Notes under the pieces: model-generated | Told to the model about the DNA's origin: nothing | The model's input: the letters and a program-made list of their open reading frames with translations, nothing else | The model's database searches: none | Made by a program: the position numbers and the translations under genes | In this document: one piece after another, positions 48,884-60,400 of the stretch | How positions within the stretch are numbered: the stretch's first letter is position 1 | How the letters are laid out: the number at the start of each line of letters is the position of its first letter | Assembly (NCBI GenBank): GCA_001566295.1 | Contig: KQ964246.1 | Span: 1,488,001 to 1,552,000 of the forward strand | Source: Microdochium bolleyi | Taxonomy: Eukaryota > Ascomycota > Sordariomycetes > Xylariales > Microdochiaceae | Direction of reading: 5' to 3' | DNA length: 64,000 nucleotides

Positions 48884-51033
48884 TCCGCGTCGTCCTCGCC
48901 AGATAGGCCCGCAACGACATCCCACCTGGGCAGCTGCGCTGGCTTCCCCGCGTCCGCCGCATCGTCCGCCGCGTAAGACTGGTACTGCGAGTTGTACCGC
49001 CGGTCCCAGATATCAGGGCCGTCTCCGGTGGTCCTGTTCTTCTTCGGGGAGGACCACACGTGCGCCTCCCTCCACGCCCGCGCTGCGGCGATGCCGTTCT
49101 CGCGCATGCCGGCCCTTGTCCCGGTCGTGGTCCTCGTCGAGGATGGGAAGTACGCCACCACGCTGGTCCACCATGACACCTCCATCGCGACGCCCACGCG
49201 CCAGAGGTGCTGCAGGGCGAGCGTGATCTGGTCGACGTCCGGACTAGGCTTGCTGGCGAGGAACTCCATGGTCGCAGGGACGAGCGGGATCTGTCCTGCG
49301 ATGCTGACAGCGAGCGGCCCGGGGGTCGTCGCAGTAGCAGCGTCAGATGACGCCTGCCTGCTGAATAGAGGATATGAGATAGCCTGGCTGTATGGGCCGA
49401 TGTTCGCAGGCGCCCAGTACGAGCGTGATTGCACGTGCAAGCCCTTCCTGTGTTGCTCACTCTGCTGAGCTGGCCCCTCGCGCTTCTGTGTGACGAGGTA
49501 GATCGCAATCTGGCAGCCCTTCGGGAGCAGGTCGCCGCACGAGATGGTGACTCTGGACGGCGGGTTCGCCTCGGTGAAGAGCGAGCCGTAGAGCTTGTTG
49601 ATGGCTGGGAAGTCGGCCATGTGCCGCAGCACGATGACGGAGTTAAGGATATCTGCCGGTTCGAGCGAGCGCTCGGAGAGGTGTGACCTGATGTCCTGGA
49701 CGAGGCGTTCGCTCTGGCTCTGGACATCGCTGCTGGCCGTGATGCCAGGCTGCCCGAAGAAACTTGCTCGATCGTTGCCGTTGTTTGGTATCACACGTGA
49801 CCTTGATGGCAGTTTCACAGATGTTGCTTCATGCACGTCATCACCGACAGCATTATCAGCGGCAGTAACCTGTAGATCTGACCACCGACCAGATCGTTCG
49901 AGCACTGCCTCGAACTTGGCATCGAGCAAGGCCGGAATGGGCACACTTCTGTCGGCCAGTGGCACGGCAACACCGTCATCACCAGCAGAAGTCGCGGGCT
50001 TCATTTCGACCGCGGCTCTGCGAATGAGCAGCCACTCGCTGCCACCACCTTCACGCACGACCTGACGGTCGTCCTCGCGAACGACGATTCTACCCTTGAA
50101 CAGCTCAGGAGGCCCGTCCACGACAAGAGTCTCGAACTCGCCGCCCTCACCGAGCACGGCGCCCTTGCCGCCTCCACCAAACTTCCGGAGCCCGCGCTGG
50201 ATCCGGCCGATGCCTTGCTCTGAAGCGACGTTCTCCCAGAGGATGCCCTCGTCGAGACCAGCACTCGCGACCTTGATGATACGCGCCTCGAGACCGGTAC
50301 GTCCCATGTCCCGGAGCAGCTGGGCATCATCGACTGCAACATCGGACCCCGACGACGGCGACGCCGAGGGCCTGGGCAGATCAGGGTACTGCCACAGGTA
50401 GCCCAAGGGTACCAGGCCCAGCCGCAAGGCCACTGACTCGACCCTCGTCCGCTGGTACGTTGACAGGATGGCTCCTGTGCTCACGGCGTTGACCTGGGGG
50501 TGATCTTTCATGACGGCCCGCAGCAGCGGGACGAGCGACTCGGTCTCGTCGTCCTCGTCGTCCTCGGCACCCTCGTCGGCGCGCCGCTGGTGCCCGTCGG
50601 GGGTGTAACTGATGCCATGGTGGACGGCAGTGCCCAGGATGGGCTGGCGGTACAGGGGCAGGCCAGTGGCCTGGGCGTACAATGGGATCGTCTGGTGCCC
50701 CACTGTCTGGTACATGAAACTGTTCAGGTCTTGCTCCGGCTCAGGCTCATGTTGCTGCTCGACTCCAACGGCGGTGGAGGAGCTTGTGGCAAGATCCGTG
50801 GAGGGATCGGGGCCGGAGCCGGATGGTGCTCCGTGCTGAGGCTTTGTGGGAGCAGCGCCGCGGCCGGGAGCGATCCGTGTGGATGGCAATGAGGGCTGTG
50901 GATAGAGGTTGGCGAGGGCCACCACTCTGTGACCCTGGGCGAGGCAGTGGAGGATCGAGAAGAAGCTGTCCTTACCCCCAGAGACCAGGGCCACCACGTC
51001 GAGAGAGCCCGGTCGCGGTGCGGCGCCGGCCAT
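48091..51033 (-). CDS. dph6: Diphthine-ammonia ligase (Dph6) with YjgF/RidA-like domains
   Basis: Single exon, 980 residues; yeast Dph6 has 685. Residues 1 to about 345 are the ATP-pyrophosphatase domain: SGGKDS (18-23) binds ATP, with STGAILSTYQRTRVE and the family hallmark GEGGEFETLVVDGP (about 295-308). Two YjgF/RidA-like domains follow, at about 450-515 and from about 540. The second is interrupted by long insertions, including an alternating Asp/Glu tract at about 717-740. The enzyme amidates diphthine to diphthamide on a His of elongation factor 2, in the cytosol. Extra length comes from low-complexity insertions near residues 55-100 and 150-165, the acidic tract, and a short poly-Ala near the C-terminus encoded by GCA/GCN-type repeats (48234-48255 on +). 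Confidence 0.93.
48830..48880. repeat. Hexanucleotide repeat coding an Asp-Glu tract
   Basis: About eight to nine copies of CGTCCT on the + strand, reading GAGGAC (Glu-Asp) on the coding strand inside the Dph6-type gene. Such coding microsatellites can change length by slippage without shifting frame. Confidence 0.9.
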
Positions 51034-52966
51034 GGCAGCGATGCAGCGGTGGTGATGGTGGTGGTGGCGGCGGTGGTGTCGTCCGTCCTGGTTATGCTGT
51101 ATGGCTGGGGTGTGCAGGAAAAGAGTCTGGTGGTGCCCGAGCGAGCGAGCTACTGCATGTGGCTGTCGGCGGCGAAGGAGCTTGGGTCCGGGAGAACGTG
51201 GCGCCGAGAGCAGGCGACATCGACTCTCACGACTTGAAGAGTTGGTGTTGGTGATCGGCCGGGCTAGTACCTAGCCACTGGCAAAGGCGCAATCTTGGCG
51301 TCTTCAGCTGCACGGCGCTAAAGAAATGCCTCCCGCCGTCGGAACGGGGATCTGACCAGGGCTGGGGTTGTCGCTGTCTGTGCTCTGCCTGGGCAGGACG
51401 AGGGAGGCGGGAGGTTGGCAGAAGGCGATATTGGCAACGGATGGCCGAGATTTGCAGAGGCTGGAGGTGCCAGAGAAGTGGGATCGATCGTGGAGCCTCA
51501 AGCGGGCAAGTCTGGTGCAGCCCGTGCTGGCCGCTGGTCTCGCCGGCCTGCCGCTGCGAGATGGGCAGATCTGCACATCTGCACTGTCGGGCACCCTGCG
51601 GCAAGACAAAGGACCCTGCCCATAACGTCGCAATAGTGAGGGCACGTCGGCGAGACCACACCCTTGGGACCAAGCCCACCTTGTCGCTGCCCGCCGCAGG
51701 ACCCTCGGCCATTTGGAATCCTTCCAAAGTTCTACGACCCTTCCACCATCCACCATGAATATCAAGGTAGACGCACAGGCACTTTGTACACGCACGCCCA
51801 TCCCCACCCGCCGGCCAAAGGCTGCAATTTCGCCGGCGGGCGCCGGGTCAAGCGCCGCGCGGTTCCCCAGCCGGCTGGCTAGTCATGGACATGGACATGC
51901 TCCGAGATGGGCTTTTTCGAGAGTCGAGCCATGGGAAATGAATGGACGGGGCCCTGCTTGCGAGTCGCCACCTCGTCGGGGCTTGTTTCGAGCGGCCGAA
52001 CAACGACGACAACACCAGCAAAGCCTCCCACAAGTGCGCTATCTCCAGCGGGTATCGTCCCCCGGCCGTCGGAAGTGGCACCTCCCGCAGCGCCTGTCTC
52101 ATCTAACTCGATGCCGGCCGATGGGGCACAACGAGAAGACATTCGTCACTGCTTAGGTGTCTTTCCCCATCAGGCCTGTCTCATGCACGTCCAAGCAATT
52201 CCAACTGCCGCTAGCTGCGTCGGACCCTTCGTCTGCTTCTGCTTCTTCTTCAGGGACCAGCAACTCTATGCATACAGACCGCATATCGCATCGCACGGAG
52301 TGCATTTCCCCGTCCCCGTCCCCCCCTGCTCCTTGACGCTTGACAAAACCTTTCTTCTTCTTCACGGGCAGCTCACGCAAGTTGGTCCGGCGAGTTGGAA
52401 CCTAATCCCGCTCCCCATGGTGGCTTACCAGTGCCAGACAAAGAGCCAGGCGGATCACTTCTACTACACCCTTCTCGATGCACAATGTCGTGAATATATG
52501 CGCTTGTGGAGCCCGTGAGACACGAGATAATGGCCGACGGCGAGAGGCTTCCGCGTCAGAAGTCGCCGCCCACGAGGCTGTGGCAAGTCGTCGCACCCTC
52601 GGCCTTACAGAGTGGGCGCATGGAGGGCTCCGAGATTGATCCTAATAGTGCCGACCGCGATTGGTGGCATGATTATGTGACGAGCCGGATGGGGCAAACG
52701 ATGGTGTTGAAGCTATCTGCACGTCCACCAGCAAACAAGCCTCTCTCTGGCCCGTGAGCGGACTTGCGGCTCTGCTAGAGTTCTGTCACCTGCCAGCAAA
52801 GCCCAACGGCCCCAACGAGAAGAAAAAAGTCTAGGTACTCCGTACGCAAAAAGCTTTCTAGTAGAGATCGGCTTGAGATCCAGACTTTGGAGTGCAGGGT
52901 TCTTGCGCAGCAGGAGCAAGTGCCGGATACGACCGACTCCAACTGTGCATGCATCCGCACGTGTGC

Positions 52967-52970
<4 letters not shown>

Positions 52971-52997
<27 letters not shown>
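52971..52997. repeat. GT dinucleotide microsatellite
   Basis: About 13 uninterrupted GT units, preceded by GTGTGCGTGC. Confidence 0.95.
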
Positions 52998-54070
52998 GCG
53001 ATCAGGGTCTTTCCCTCCCTCTCCCTTCTGGAAGTCTGGAAGGAGAGCGACTCAGGGCATGATATGGCCATTTCAAGCCTCTGTTGCTTTGCGCGAGTAG
53101 AACATATTGGCACCGGGCATGCATCGGGACCGTTCGACGCACGGCGGAGATATACCCGTAGTCCACACCGTTGCCAATACACTGCCATCTCTGCCTGATC
53201 AATAGCTCGCTCGGTACGCTAGTTTCCAGCCGTTTTTCCTGTTCTTGCACTTTCAGATGCGTCTGTGCCTGTATGTCTGTAGCAGGACCGCCGCCCGCGC
53301 CGATAGCTCACGCCGCTATCGAGACTGCGATCTGCCATGAATGCATTCGGCGGTGAACAGCGCATCAAAGAAGGGGGGGGGTTCGGTACGGAGTAATCAT
53401 CGGAAGCGAGTGGCTTTCCTTGAAGACACTCTCTCATGGCTGATGTTGCTAGGAACCCACGCTTAAGCTTCTTCTCCTATGGCTTCTGTGTGGAGTCTAG
53501 TGGCCTTTTGTCTTCTACTTCCTCGTTTCCCTTGTCATCCATACGAGGTTATACTTAGCAAACCCCCTCCTCCCGCCACGCGGAGGCTTGCATGTATCTG
53601 GAGCTGGCTCCGGGCGTGCGTTGCCTGTCTTGGGCAAGCGCCATCGATCACGAAACAAGCGAGCACCTTCACGAAGAGACCGGCGGCAGGCCAACGAGAG
53701 TCAAGCATGGGCATTAGTTTAAATCCCACGGGAAGGCAGAGCAGATCCTTTGGGGACGGAGGGGAGGGGGCGGGGGGCCTAACATAGCTCGCGCGGTGCT
53801 GGCCATGTTCCTGGCCTTGCTCAGCCCGCTTCGTCAACGCCAGCGCTTGGCTTCTTCTGGGCGCACGCCGATGCGGGCGACGGACAAGCCAGAGAGACAG
53901 ACAGACAAGACAACAGAGCAAAGCCGCCCCCTCCATCGTGAGCCGAGCTGCATCACGCAAGCCAGCCACGTTCCTCCGTGATCTTTTGCCCAGGCCGAGG
54001 ATCACCGCACTGATTGGCGCGAGAAGACTCGCTAGTCATGATCAGGATCTGTGTTATCTATTTCTCTGTG

Positions 54071-54100
54071 CCGTACCGTACCGTACCGTGCCGTACCGAG
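54071..54100. repeat. CCGTA pentamer run, six units
   Basis: Units CCGTA x3, CCGTG, CCGTA, CCGAG in tandem. Confidence 0.9.
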
Positions 54101-54544
54101 CGCTGCCGTCGCCGCAGGCTTGCATGTCTGTGACGACAGTAGCACGCATCACGCCAACCAGCCGGGGGGGCGGGACCGCTTGGCTCTAAATCTCGTCTGC
54201 ACGCGGCCCGTCCTTCGCTTCAGTACGCGTACGGCGTACAGCGCATGTGCCACGGTTGGGAGGTGTGTGCATTGTCTCAATCGAGATAGCCTCGCAGGCG
54301 GGCATCTCGACGACACCGGGACGAACCCAGTCCGTTCATTGTCCCATCTGTCCCGTCTCTCAGAAGGTCATGGTGAGGACAAAGGAAAAAGGCCGAGGCC
54401 TTGCCTGCCGGCCACATTCGTTAGCGCTGAAGCTTAAAATGAAGGAAGAGAACCCACTAGTGTGGCTTTTCTGCTATTGTTTGATCTTCTCTGGGCTCGG
54501 CTCGGTTCGCGAGCTCAGGACCACAACAAGAAAAGTGCCGCCTG

Positions 54545-54556
54545 CGGAGTACTCCG
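54545..54556. repeat. Palindrome CGGAGTACTCCG
   Basis: Perfect 12-bp palindrome. Half-site versions (TACTCCGTA / TACGGAGTA) lie at about 52836-52845 and 53386-53395. Confidence 0.85.
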
Positions 54557-55507
54557 TGCAGAGCGGCTCATTGTTGCTTGATGATGTGCTCACGACCAGG
54601 GTCGACCTGGTCCGGACCAAGTGGCGTCCGGGGAAGAAGAAAAGCACTTCCCGTACCGTGAGTTGGAGAAATCATTGAGAGTTCCGGTGTCACGCAACTT
54701 ACGCCCACATCAGCGACAACAGGATACAATGCGCATAGTGGTCACATGGAGAAAGGCAGTGCAAAGTGAAGATCAACTGCCGGAGCCAGGGACCAAGACG
54801 GGTCCGCTGCCAACACGGCTTTTTCGATATTGCTGACGATTGTGTTGCATCCCGCCATGTGAAGTATGTTTGCCTTGTCAAATGATTTGTACAACGAGCG
54901 TAGTGAAAGCAAATATTCCATATGTGATATGCCACATGGCCCTAAAACAAGAACCCCTAAGATGCGCTTCCAGATGTGATCTCCCGAGATTGTCGAGAGT
55001 CGAGTTTTGAGTTTCCCTGCCGTTACCGTCCCTATGTAAACCCCACCCAAAAACGAATGAACCAAAAAATGTAAACTGCGCCGGGCCAAGTTGGCAACTT
55101 GGCACCCCTCGCCACCAAGTCCCTCGAGGGAGATGATGCGGAACAAAATGTATCAGAATCGCCGTGGTATTGCTCAACGGGTTGAAACCAGAAAGATGAA
55201 AACCATATGCTCGCGGGGTGATGATAGTACACTAAGCAGAAACCCCAAAGGCCGCTCTGTTTGCGATGCTGTTGCGATCCGTCCTCTGTCGCGGGAACCC
55301 TGAAAATGCGTTGCTGACGCCTGATTAAGAAGTGTCGGAAGCATGCGTAGTGAAGCAGCTCCAGTATCGAGAGACCCTAGCAGACCGGTTGGCGGACACG
55401 AGCCTGGATGTGTGAGAAGTCGTAAGAAGTCGTGAACGGGCGTACATGACCCAAAGTCATGTGATGTATGGTGGTAGGAAGAACGAATCCAACATGAGCT
55501 AACGCGC

Positions 55508-57318
55508 TCATTCAGACCGCTTCCGCTTCTTCTTGGAGTTCTCACTCGAGGAGTCTTCAGACGACGAATCCGTGGAGGAGCCAGGCACCTCAGAGGCCAC
55601 CTGGAAGAGCACCTTGCCGAGGTTCTGGTACTCTTGCTCACCCATCATGTCGAGACCCTCCTCGCCATCAATCAAGTCCATGATAATGGCGCCACTCCCG
55701 TGGGTACGAGCGTGCTGGGCGAGGTTGTCGCTGCGAGAGAACTTCTTGCCGCAGTCGGTACACTCAAAGGGCTTGTCGTGGGTGTGGAGCGAGCGGTAGT
55801 GGCGCTTCAGATGCTCTTGACGACGGAAGCGGCGGTTGCAAAGCTCACACACGAAGGTCTTGGTGGGATCCTCGGTCAGGGACTGCTTACGGCCCCGACG
55901 GGTAGGGGGTGCAGGAAGACCCGAGGCGCTGGCAGAAGAAACCGATGGCGTGGCAGCGTCGGCGTTGTCCGCACTACCGGAATCGTTCTGGGCAGATGCC
56001 GGGGAAACAGCATTGGTAGACTCGGCAGCGACATTCATGGCGGGCTTAGTGCATGAGCCGTCGGTCTTGGTCTTCTTCAACTTCTTGGAGGCGTGAGACT
56101 CGCAGTCGGTCGAACAAGCTGGCGAGGATGCGCCAGTGATGACAGACGAGGTGGTGTCCTCAAAGTCGAACTCGCCGCCGACGAGGAAGCTCTCAGCACC
56201 CAAAGACAGAGTGGTAGAGCAGGTGGCAGAGCGCGAGCGCTTGATCTCAGACGTCGACTGCTCACCGAGGTTGACAAGACCATTGACAAAGTCGTCCTCC
56301 GACTCGAAATCAGAGATGTCGTCGAAAGTCGTGAGGCCGTGGTGAATGTCGGAGGTGAAATCAAAGTGAGCAGAAGTGTTCTTGACGACAAGGAGATCCT
56401 CGTCCAGGACCGAAGTACCCGGGAATTCGGGGGCCAGGGCCGGGTTGGTGGCGATGCCGCCGACGGTCAGATTGCGAGGATCGCAGAAGTCAAAATCCTG
56501 CGGAGGCGGCGACGGAGACAAAGATGGGCACGCAGATGAGGTGGTGGACACAAAGTCTCCAGAAATGCTGACATCTAGAGAGGCTGCCCTATCGGACGCC
56601 TGTGACTGGAAGTAGACTGTGGTGAGTAATGACTGTTAGCGAGCCGTCTTGATGTCATGTGTTTGCAAGGCGTGTCGGAGTAGTGCGTGCACTTTGGAAG
56701 GAGCCCTGGGCCCATCTTCCCAACGATCAACGATTTAATGGAATGGTTGTTGAACTTACCAGGTGTCAAAGGCGGCGAGCCACAGTTGGACCAGTCGAAG
56801 TTGACAGCCGGCTCAGACACCATCTCCACCTCAGTCTTCGCGGGCTCCGAACCGTCCAGCCCGGAGAACATGGGGTTCAATGGCGTGGCCAGCATGTCAT
56901 TGGTGCCGTTCCCGGGGCTGCTCAGAGAGCTGCCAGAGGTGGATAGAGCCGGTGTTACGGGGTAGTAGACACCCTCGTGCTCGCCGATATCCGTCTCAAG
57001 CATCAGCTTGGAGGGCTGCGAGAGGCAGACGTTTTGTCGGTGTGCGCTGTGCGGCGAACCCATGGGGGTCATCATCGAAGGCACGGGGGCAAAGGCCTTG
57101 TGCATCACCGCGTGCTGTGAGCTGGACGAGCTTGGTCTCGAGTAGATTGGGGTCGATGGCAGTGTTGGCACAACAGGGAACATCTGAGGCTGCTGCTGGT
57201 GCGGCATCGCCTGGTAGTGGCTGTAGTGGGTGGGCTGTCTGTTGTCTTGTCTGGCATCCTGTGTGTAGTAGAAATAGGGCACGGCTCCCATCTGGGAGGC
57301 CATCATGTGTGCGTCCAT
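55508..57318 (-). CDS. Msn2/Seb1-type C2H2 zinc-finger stress transcription factor
   Basis: Two exons: 55508-56616 and 56760-57318, giving 555 residues. The 143-nt intron (GTAAGT, GCTAAC branch site, CACAG) splits a Val codon (LTP-V-YFQSQ). Two adjacent C2H2 fingers span about residues 443-494 (CELCNRRFRRQEHLKRHYRSLH, CTDCGKKFSRSDNLAQHARTH), the arrangement of yeast Msn2/Msn4 and Trichoderma Seb1, which bind AGGGG stress-response elements. A basic KKLKKTK stretch and RRGRKQ before the fingers and KKKRKRSE at the end are likely nuclear-localisation signals. The N-terminus is Gln/Ser/Pro-rich. Phospho-regulated nuclear import is known for the family; no direct evidence is visible here. A TATA-like element lies about 150 bases before the ATG. 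Confidence 0.9.
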
Positions 57319-57468
57319 TGTGTTGCTGGTGACTGGTCAGCATACCAGGCATGGCATCAACCAGCGGCGGCGCAACTTACTCTGTGAAAGGAACAAGGGC
57401 GGAGATTTTAGATATTAATAGGTAGTACTGCTGACCGCGAGGCGTATGCTCGGGCGTGCGTCGACGGG

Positions 57469-57476
57469 TTTATATA
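57469..57476 (-). promoter_or_regulatory. Possible TATA box of the Msn2-type gene
   Basis: TATATAAA on the minus strand, 151-158 bases before the ATG. AGGGG/CCCCT cores lie further upstream at 57851-57855 and 57923-57927, which would permit autoregulation, but such pentamers are frequent in GC-rich DNA. Confidence 0.45.
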
Positions 57477-60400
57477 GTGCAAGGAGTGGACTGCGGTCGA
57501 GACGACGTCGGCCGTATATATGCAGTCTCAAGCGAAACCCTTGATGGACGTTTGACTCCCGAGTCTACAAGTCGTACAAGGATGGAGTTGCTTGAGGATG
57601 TTGTCGTGGTTGTTGTTGAAGTGTGTGATAGTGCTTCCGAAAGATGGGATCGGGGTCGGACGGGATAGCAGGCAGCGGCCTATATAATGCTTAATGAAGG
57701 GCAGGAAGTTCGATGGAGATCGAAGGGTTCCGAGAGCATGAGCCACCAGAAAAGAGCAAGAGCCGGGGAGGGTTATGAATGGGAAGGGTGCCACGTCCGG
57801 ACCAAGTGAAGTGTCGATCACGGGCCGGGGAGGAGGACGAGCGTCTTCGAAGGGGACCTCGAGATATAAGTCAAGCAGCGGGACAGCCAGGGCCGCGACA
57901 GATCAACAACGTCTGATGAAGACCCCTGTCGACGTCTAGTGGAGCCGTTAGTGGGATGGGGGATGGGCGGCGACCCAGCAGGCACCACCCGCGGCCCATG
58001 CAAGTCTCATCCGTGCCCACGGTGGGAGAACGAGGACGAGGACGGGGACCCATGATTGCCAGTTGCTTGGAGGCGGCGTCGACGATTGGCACCCTGGTCG
58101 ACCTATCCGGGGACCGGGCAAGGCACCTGGGAGTGGGCTCGGAGCAGGGGCCAGCCACCATGCGCGGAGATTCGCACTTGGGCAGTGGCCATTATCTTCT
58201 AATTCGAGAAGAAAGAGAAGCAGCAGGGGTGGAGGGGGTGCGTGTGTGTGGGAGGGGAGTGCCTGACCGACCCTGGAAGTACCGCCGTCCCAGGGGTACC
58301 TTTTGACCCGACAAGCAACAAGCCCACCACCCTCGCGGAAGCCACGCACCCTTGTCAGGCCTCGAAGCTCCAGGGGGCCACCACCAGTTCCTTTGGGGTC
58401 CCTCGAGTCCTTGTGCACAGACATACGACACTATGCATGCCTCGTACCTACAAGGCTCGACAGGCTAGAGGACGACACGGGCGCCCTCGCAGGCTTGGCA
58501 GGCCCTCTCCTTCGGGCAAGCAGCCAGCCGGAGCAGAGCCTGTGTTGCTCTAGCTCGACAACCCGCCCCTCATCGACCCTCCCAGCGCTGCGCTCCCCAA
58601 GCCACGTCTCCCAAGGACGACGGTACCTTCTTCAGCTGCTGGGCGAAGGCACAGTAGAGACACGACGGTGCTGCAGCGAGCTGACTTGCGGGCGGTGGGC
58701 CACCCGGGGCTGCCTCCCGTCGTCCGCCAGTCAGGATGGTCCTCGGCGGATGGCGAATGTCGCTTTGGGGCCAGGCTAGCGGTTTCACCAGAGAGCACAT
58801 CGACGGTGTATGTATGTAGCTCCAGCTGCTCATGCAGTAGCCTGCCCGTGTGACGCGCGTTGGGAATGACTTATCACCTCTGCGTCCTTTTACCTACGCA
58901 AGTAGGCGCGCTTGGGACAGCAGAGAGGCCACTGGGCAAGTCTCTGTGGTGACAGTGCCGGTACTGGTCGCCGGCTCCTACTGGCTCGTCCGTGGGTGTG
59001 ATCGCTGCCACGCCAGAGTGTGATTGCTGCGCGCGGCGGCCCAGGCGAGAAGAGCGCGTGCATAAGACGAGCTGCGAGTGGTTCTGTGTTGTGCGGTGAG
59101 GATTGATGCTGGACGCTTCAGCACAGCCATGCATAAGCCCGTAGCTCTGATAGGCCGCGACGGGGTGCACGAGAGGGACAAGAGGGACAAAGCTGTGCAA
59201 CAGCGAGCCACACAGAGTGCACAACTGCCCGGCCCCACCCTTCTGTTGCCATCACATGCACCCTCGAGCATAGCCAGTCCCGGGCTGGTCCCGTATCCTG
59301 CGCTGCGCGATTCGCTCGAGGCGTCCGTGCCTGCTGGGCCAATAACAGGCGAGCAGCTGCTCGCGATGGCCGTGTCTGTGGGGAGGGAGGGCGAGCAATG
59401 CAGGTCCATGACATGCGCAAGTGACGCGCTCGCCGACTCGTCGCCTCGTCCGAGTCTTGTCGAGGCCGTGCGCATTGCGCTGCTCAGTCTCGCCCAATGC
59501 CCAGTCGGCGTGGCGTTCTCGCATCGGAGATCTTCAGCTCGGAACTGTTCATGATGTCGACGGTTGCACCATCACAACCGCCAGAGCCCTGCGAGGAGCC
59601 CATACGGGGCAACGAGAGCTGGGCGGGCTGGCCGACATGACCCTGACTTCGTGTCGTGCGTCTCGCAAGGCCCGGGGAGATACAATGCTGGGAGGCAGGT
59701 ATCGCTCCGATGCTGGACCGTCAATACAGAAGCTGACCGCTACGAATCCATGTCGGGCCGGGGAAACAAGGCCAAGCTTCCGGAGACTGCCAGGCACAGG
59801 CTGGGCCTGGCTCACTAGCCTGGGTCAATGGTGCATGCAGTTGTTGGCGGGCATGGCTGCAGAACAGGACGCAGGCACAGAAGGGAATAATTCCTGACCT
59901 TGTGCGCACCCCAAAGCTGTGCCGTCGAACCTTCTGAACAGCACCGAATGGAATTGAGATTGGTCACAAGTCGTCAAGGCAGCGGATGCACGCGGGAACG
60001 AGGACCCCGCCCGGCAGGCACAAGAAACTCCAACGGCGGCAACGCCAGGCACATGTTTCTGAAACACGACCACGCGCAAGTGCAAAGTGGTTGCATCGAG
60101 ACGCCGCCACAGCTGCCGCTCCAACGCTGCTTTGGCGCCCGCAGGCCCAGTCCAGGAACGAGTGTGGTCGTCTGGCTCGTTCCATACGTCGGTCGTGACC
60201 TCATCCCGAGCCTTCTCGCTCGTGTCCCCGTACCCAGCGTCACGGGTAATTTGTGCCATGGCGACCGAAGACCCGTCGTCGTCGCTGCTTCAAATACCCC
60301 GCTCTCGCACGGGAGAGGTTGCTGAGCAGCCAAACTCTTGCTGGGCGTCTGCTGCGGTGTAGCCACTCGTAATTTGTGATAGATCTCCCAGCCGAGGCCG

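Larger units (their letters stand above)
51034..55507. other. 4.5-kb spacer between the Dph6-type and Msn2-type genes
   Basis: Promoter of the Dph6-type gene at the left, 3' end of the Msn2-type gene at the right. It holds a GT microsatellite (52971-52997), CCGTA pentamers (54071-54100), the palindrome CGGAGTACTCCG (54545-54556), and GGTACTCCGTACG/CGGTACGGAGTAA words at 52834-52846 and 53384-53396. The 203-codon frame at 51907-52518 has no family. Nothing else is supported. Confidence 0.5.

Noticed and set aside
48666..49727. 353-codon frame within the Dph6-type gene
   Set aside because: Same strand, different frame, with Arg/Thr-rich low-complexity content generated by the GAGGAC repeat.
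51907..52518. 203-codon frame in the Dph6/Msn2 spacer
   Set aside because: No domain, no splice partners, weak start context.
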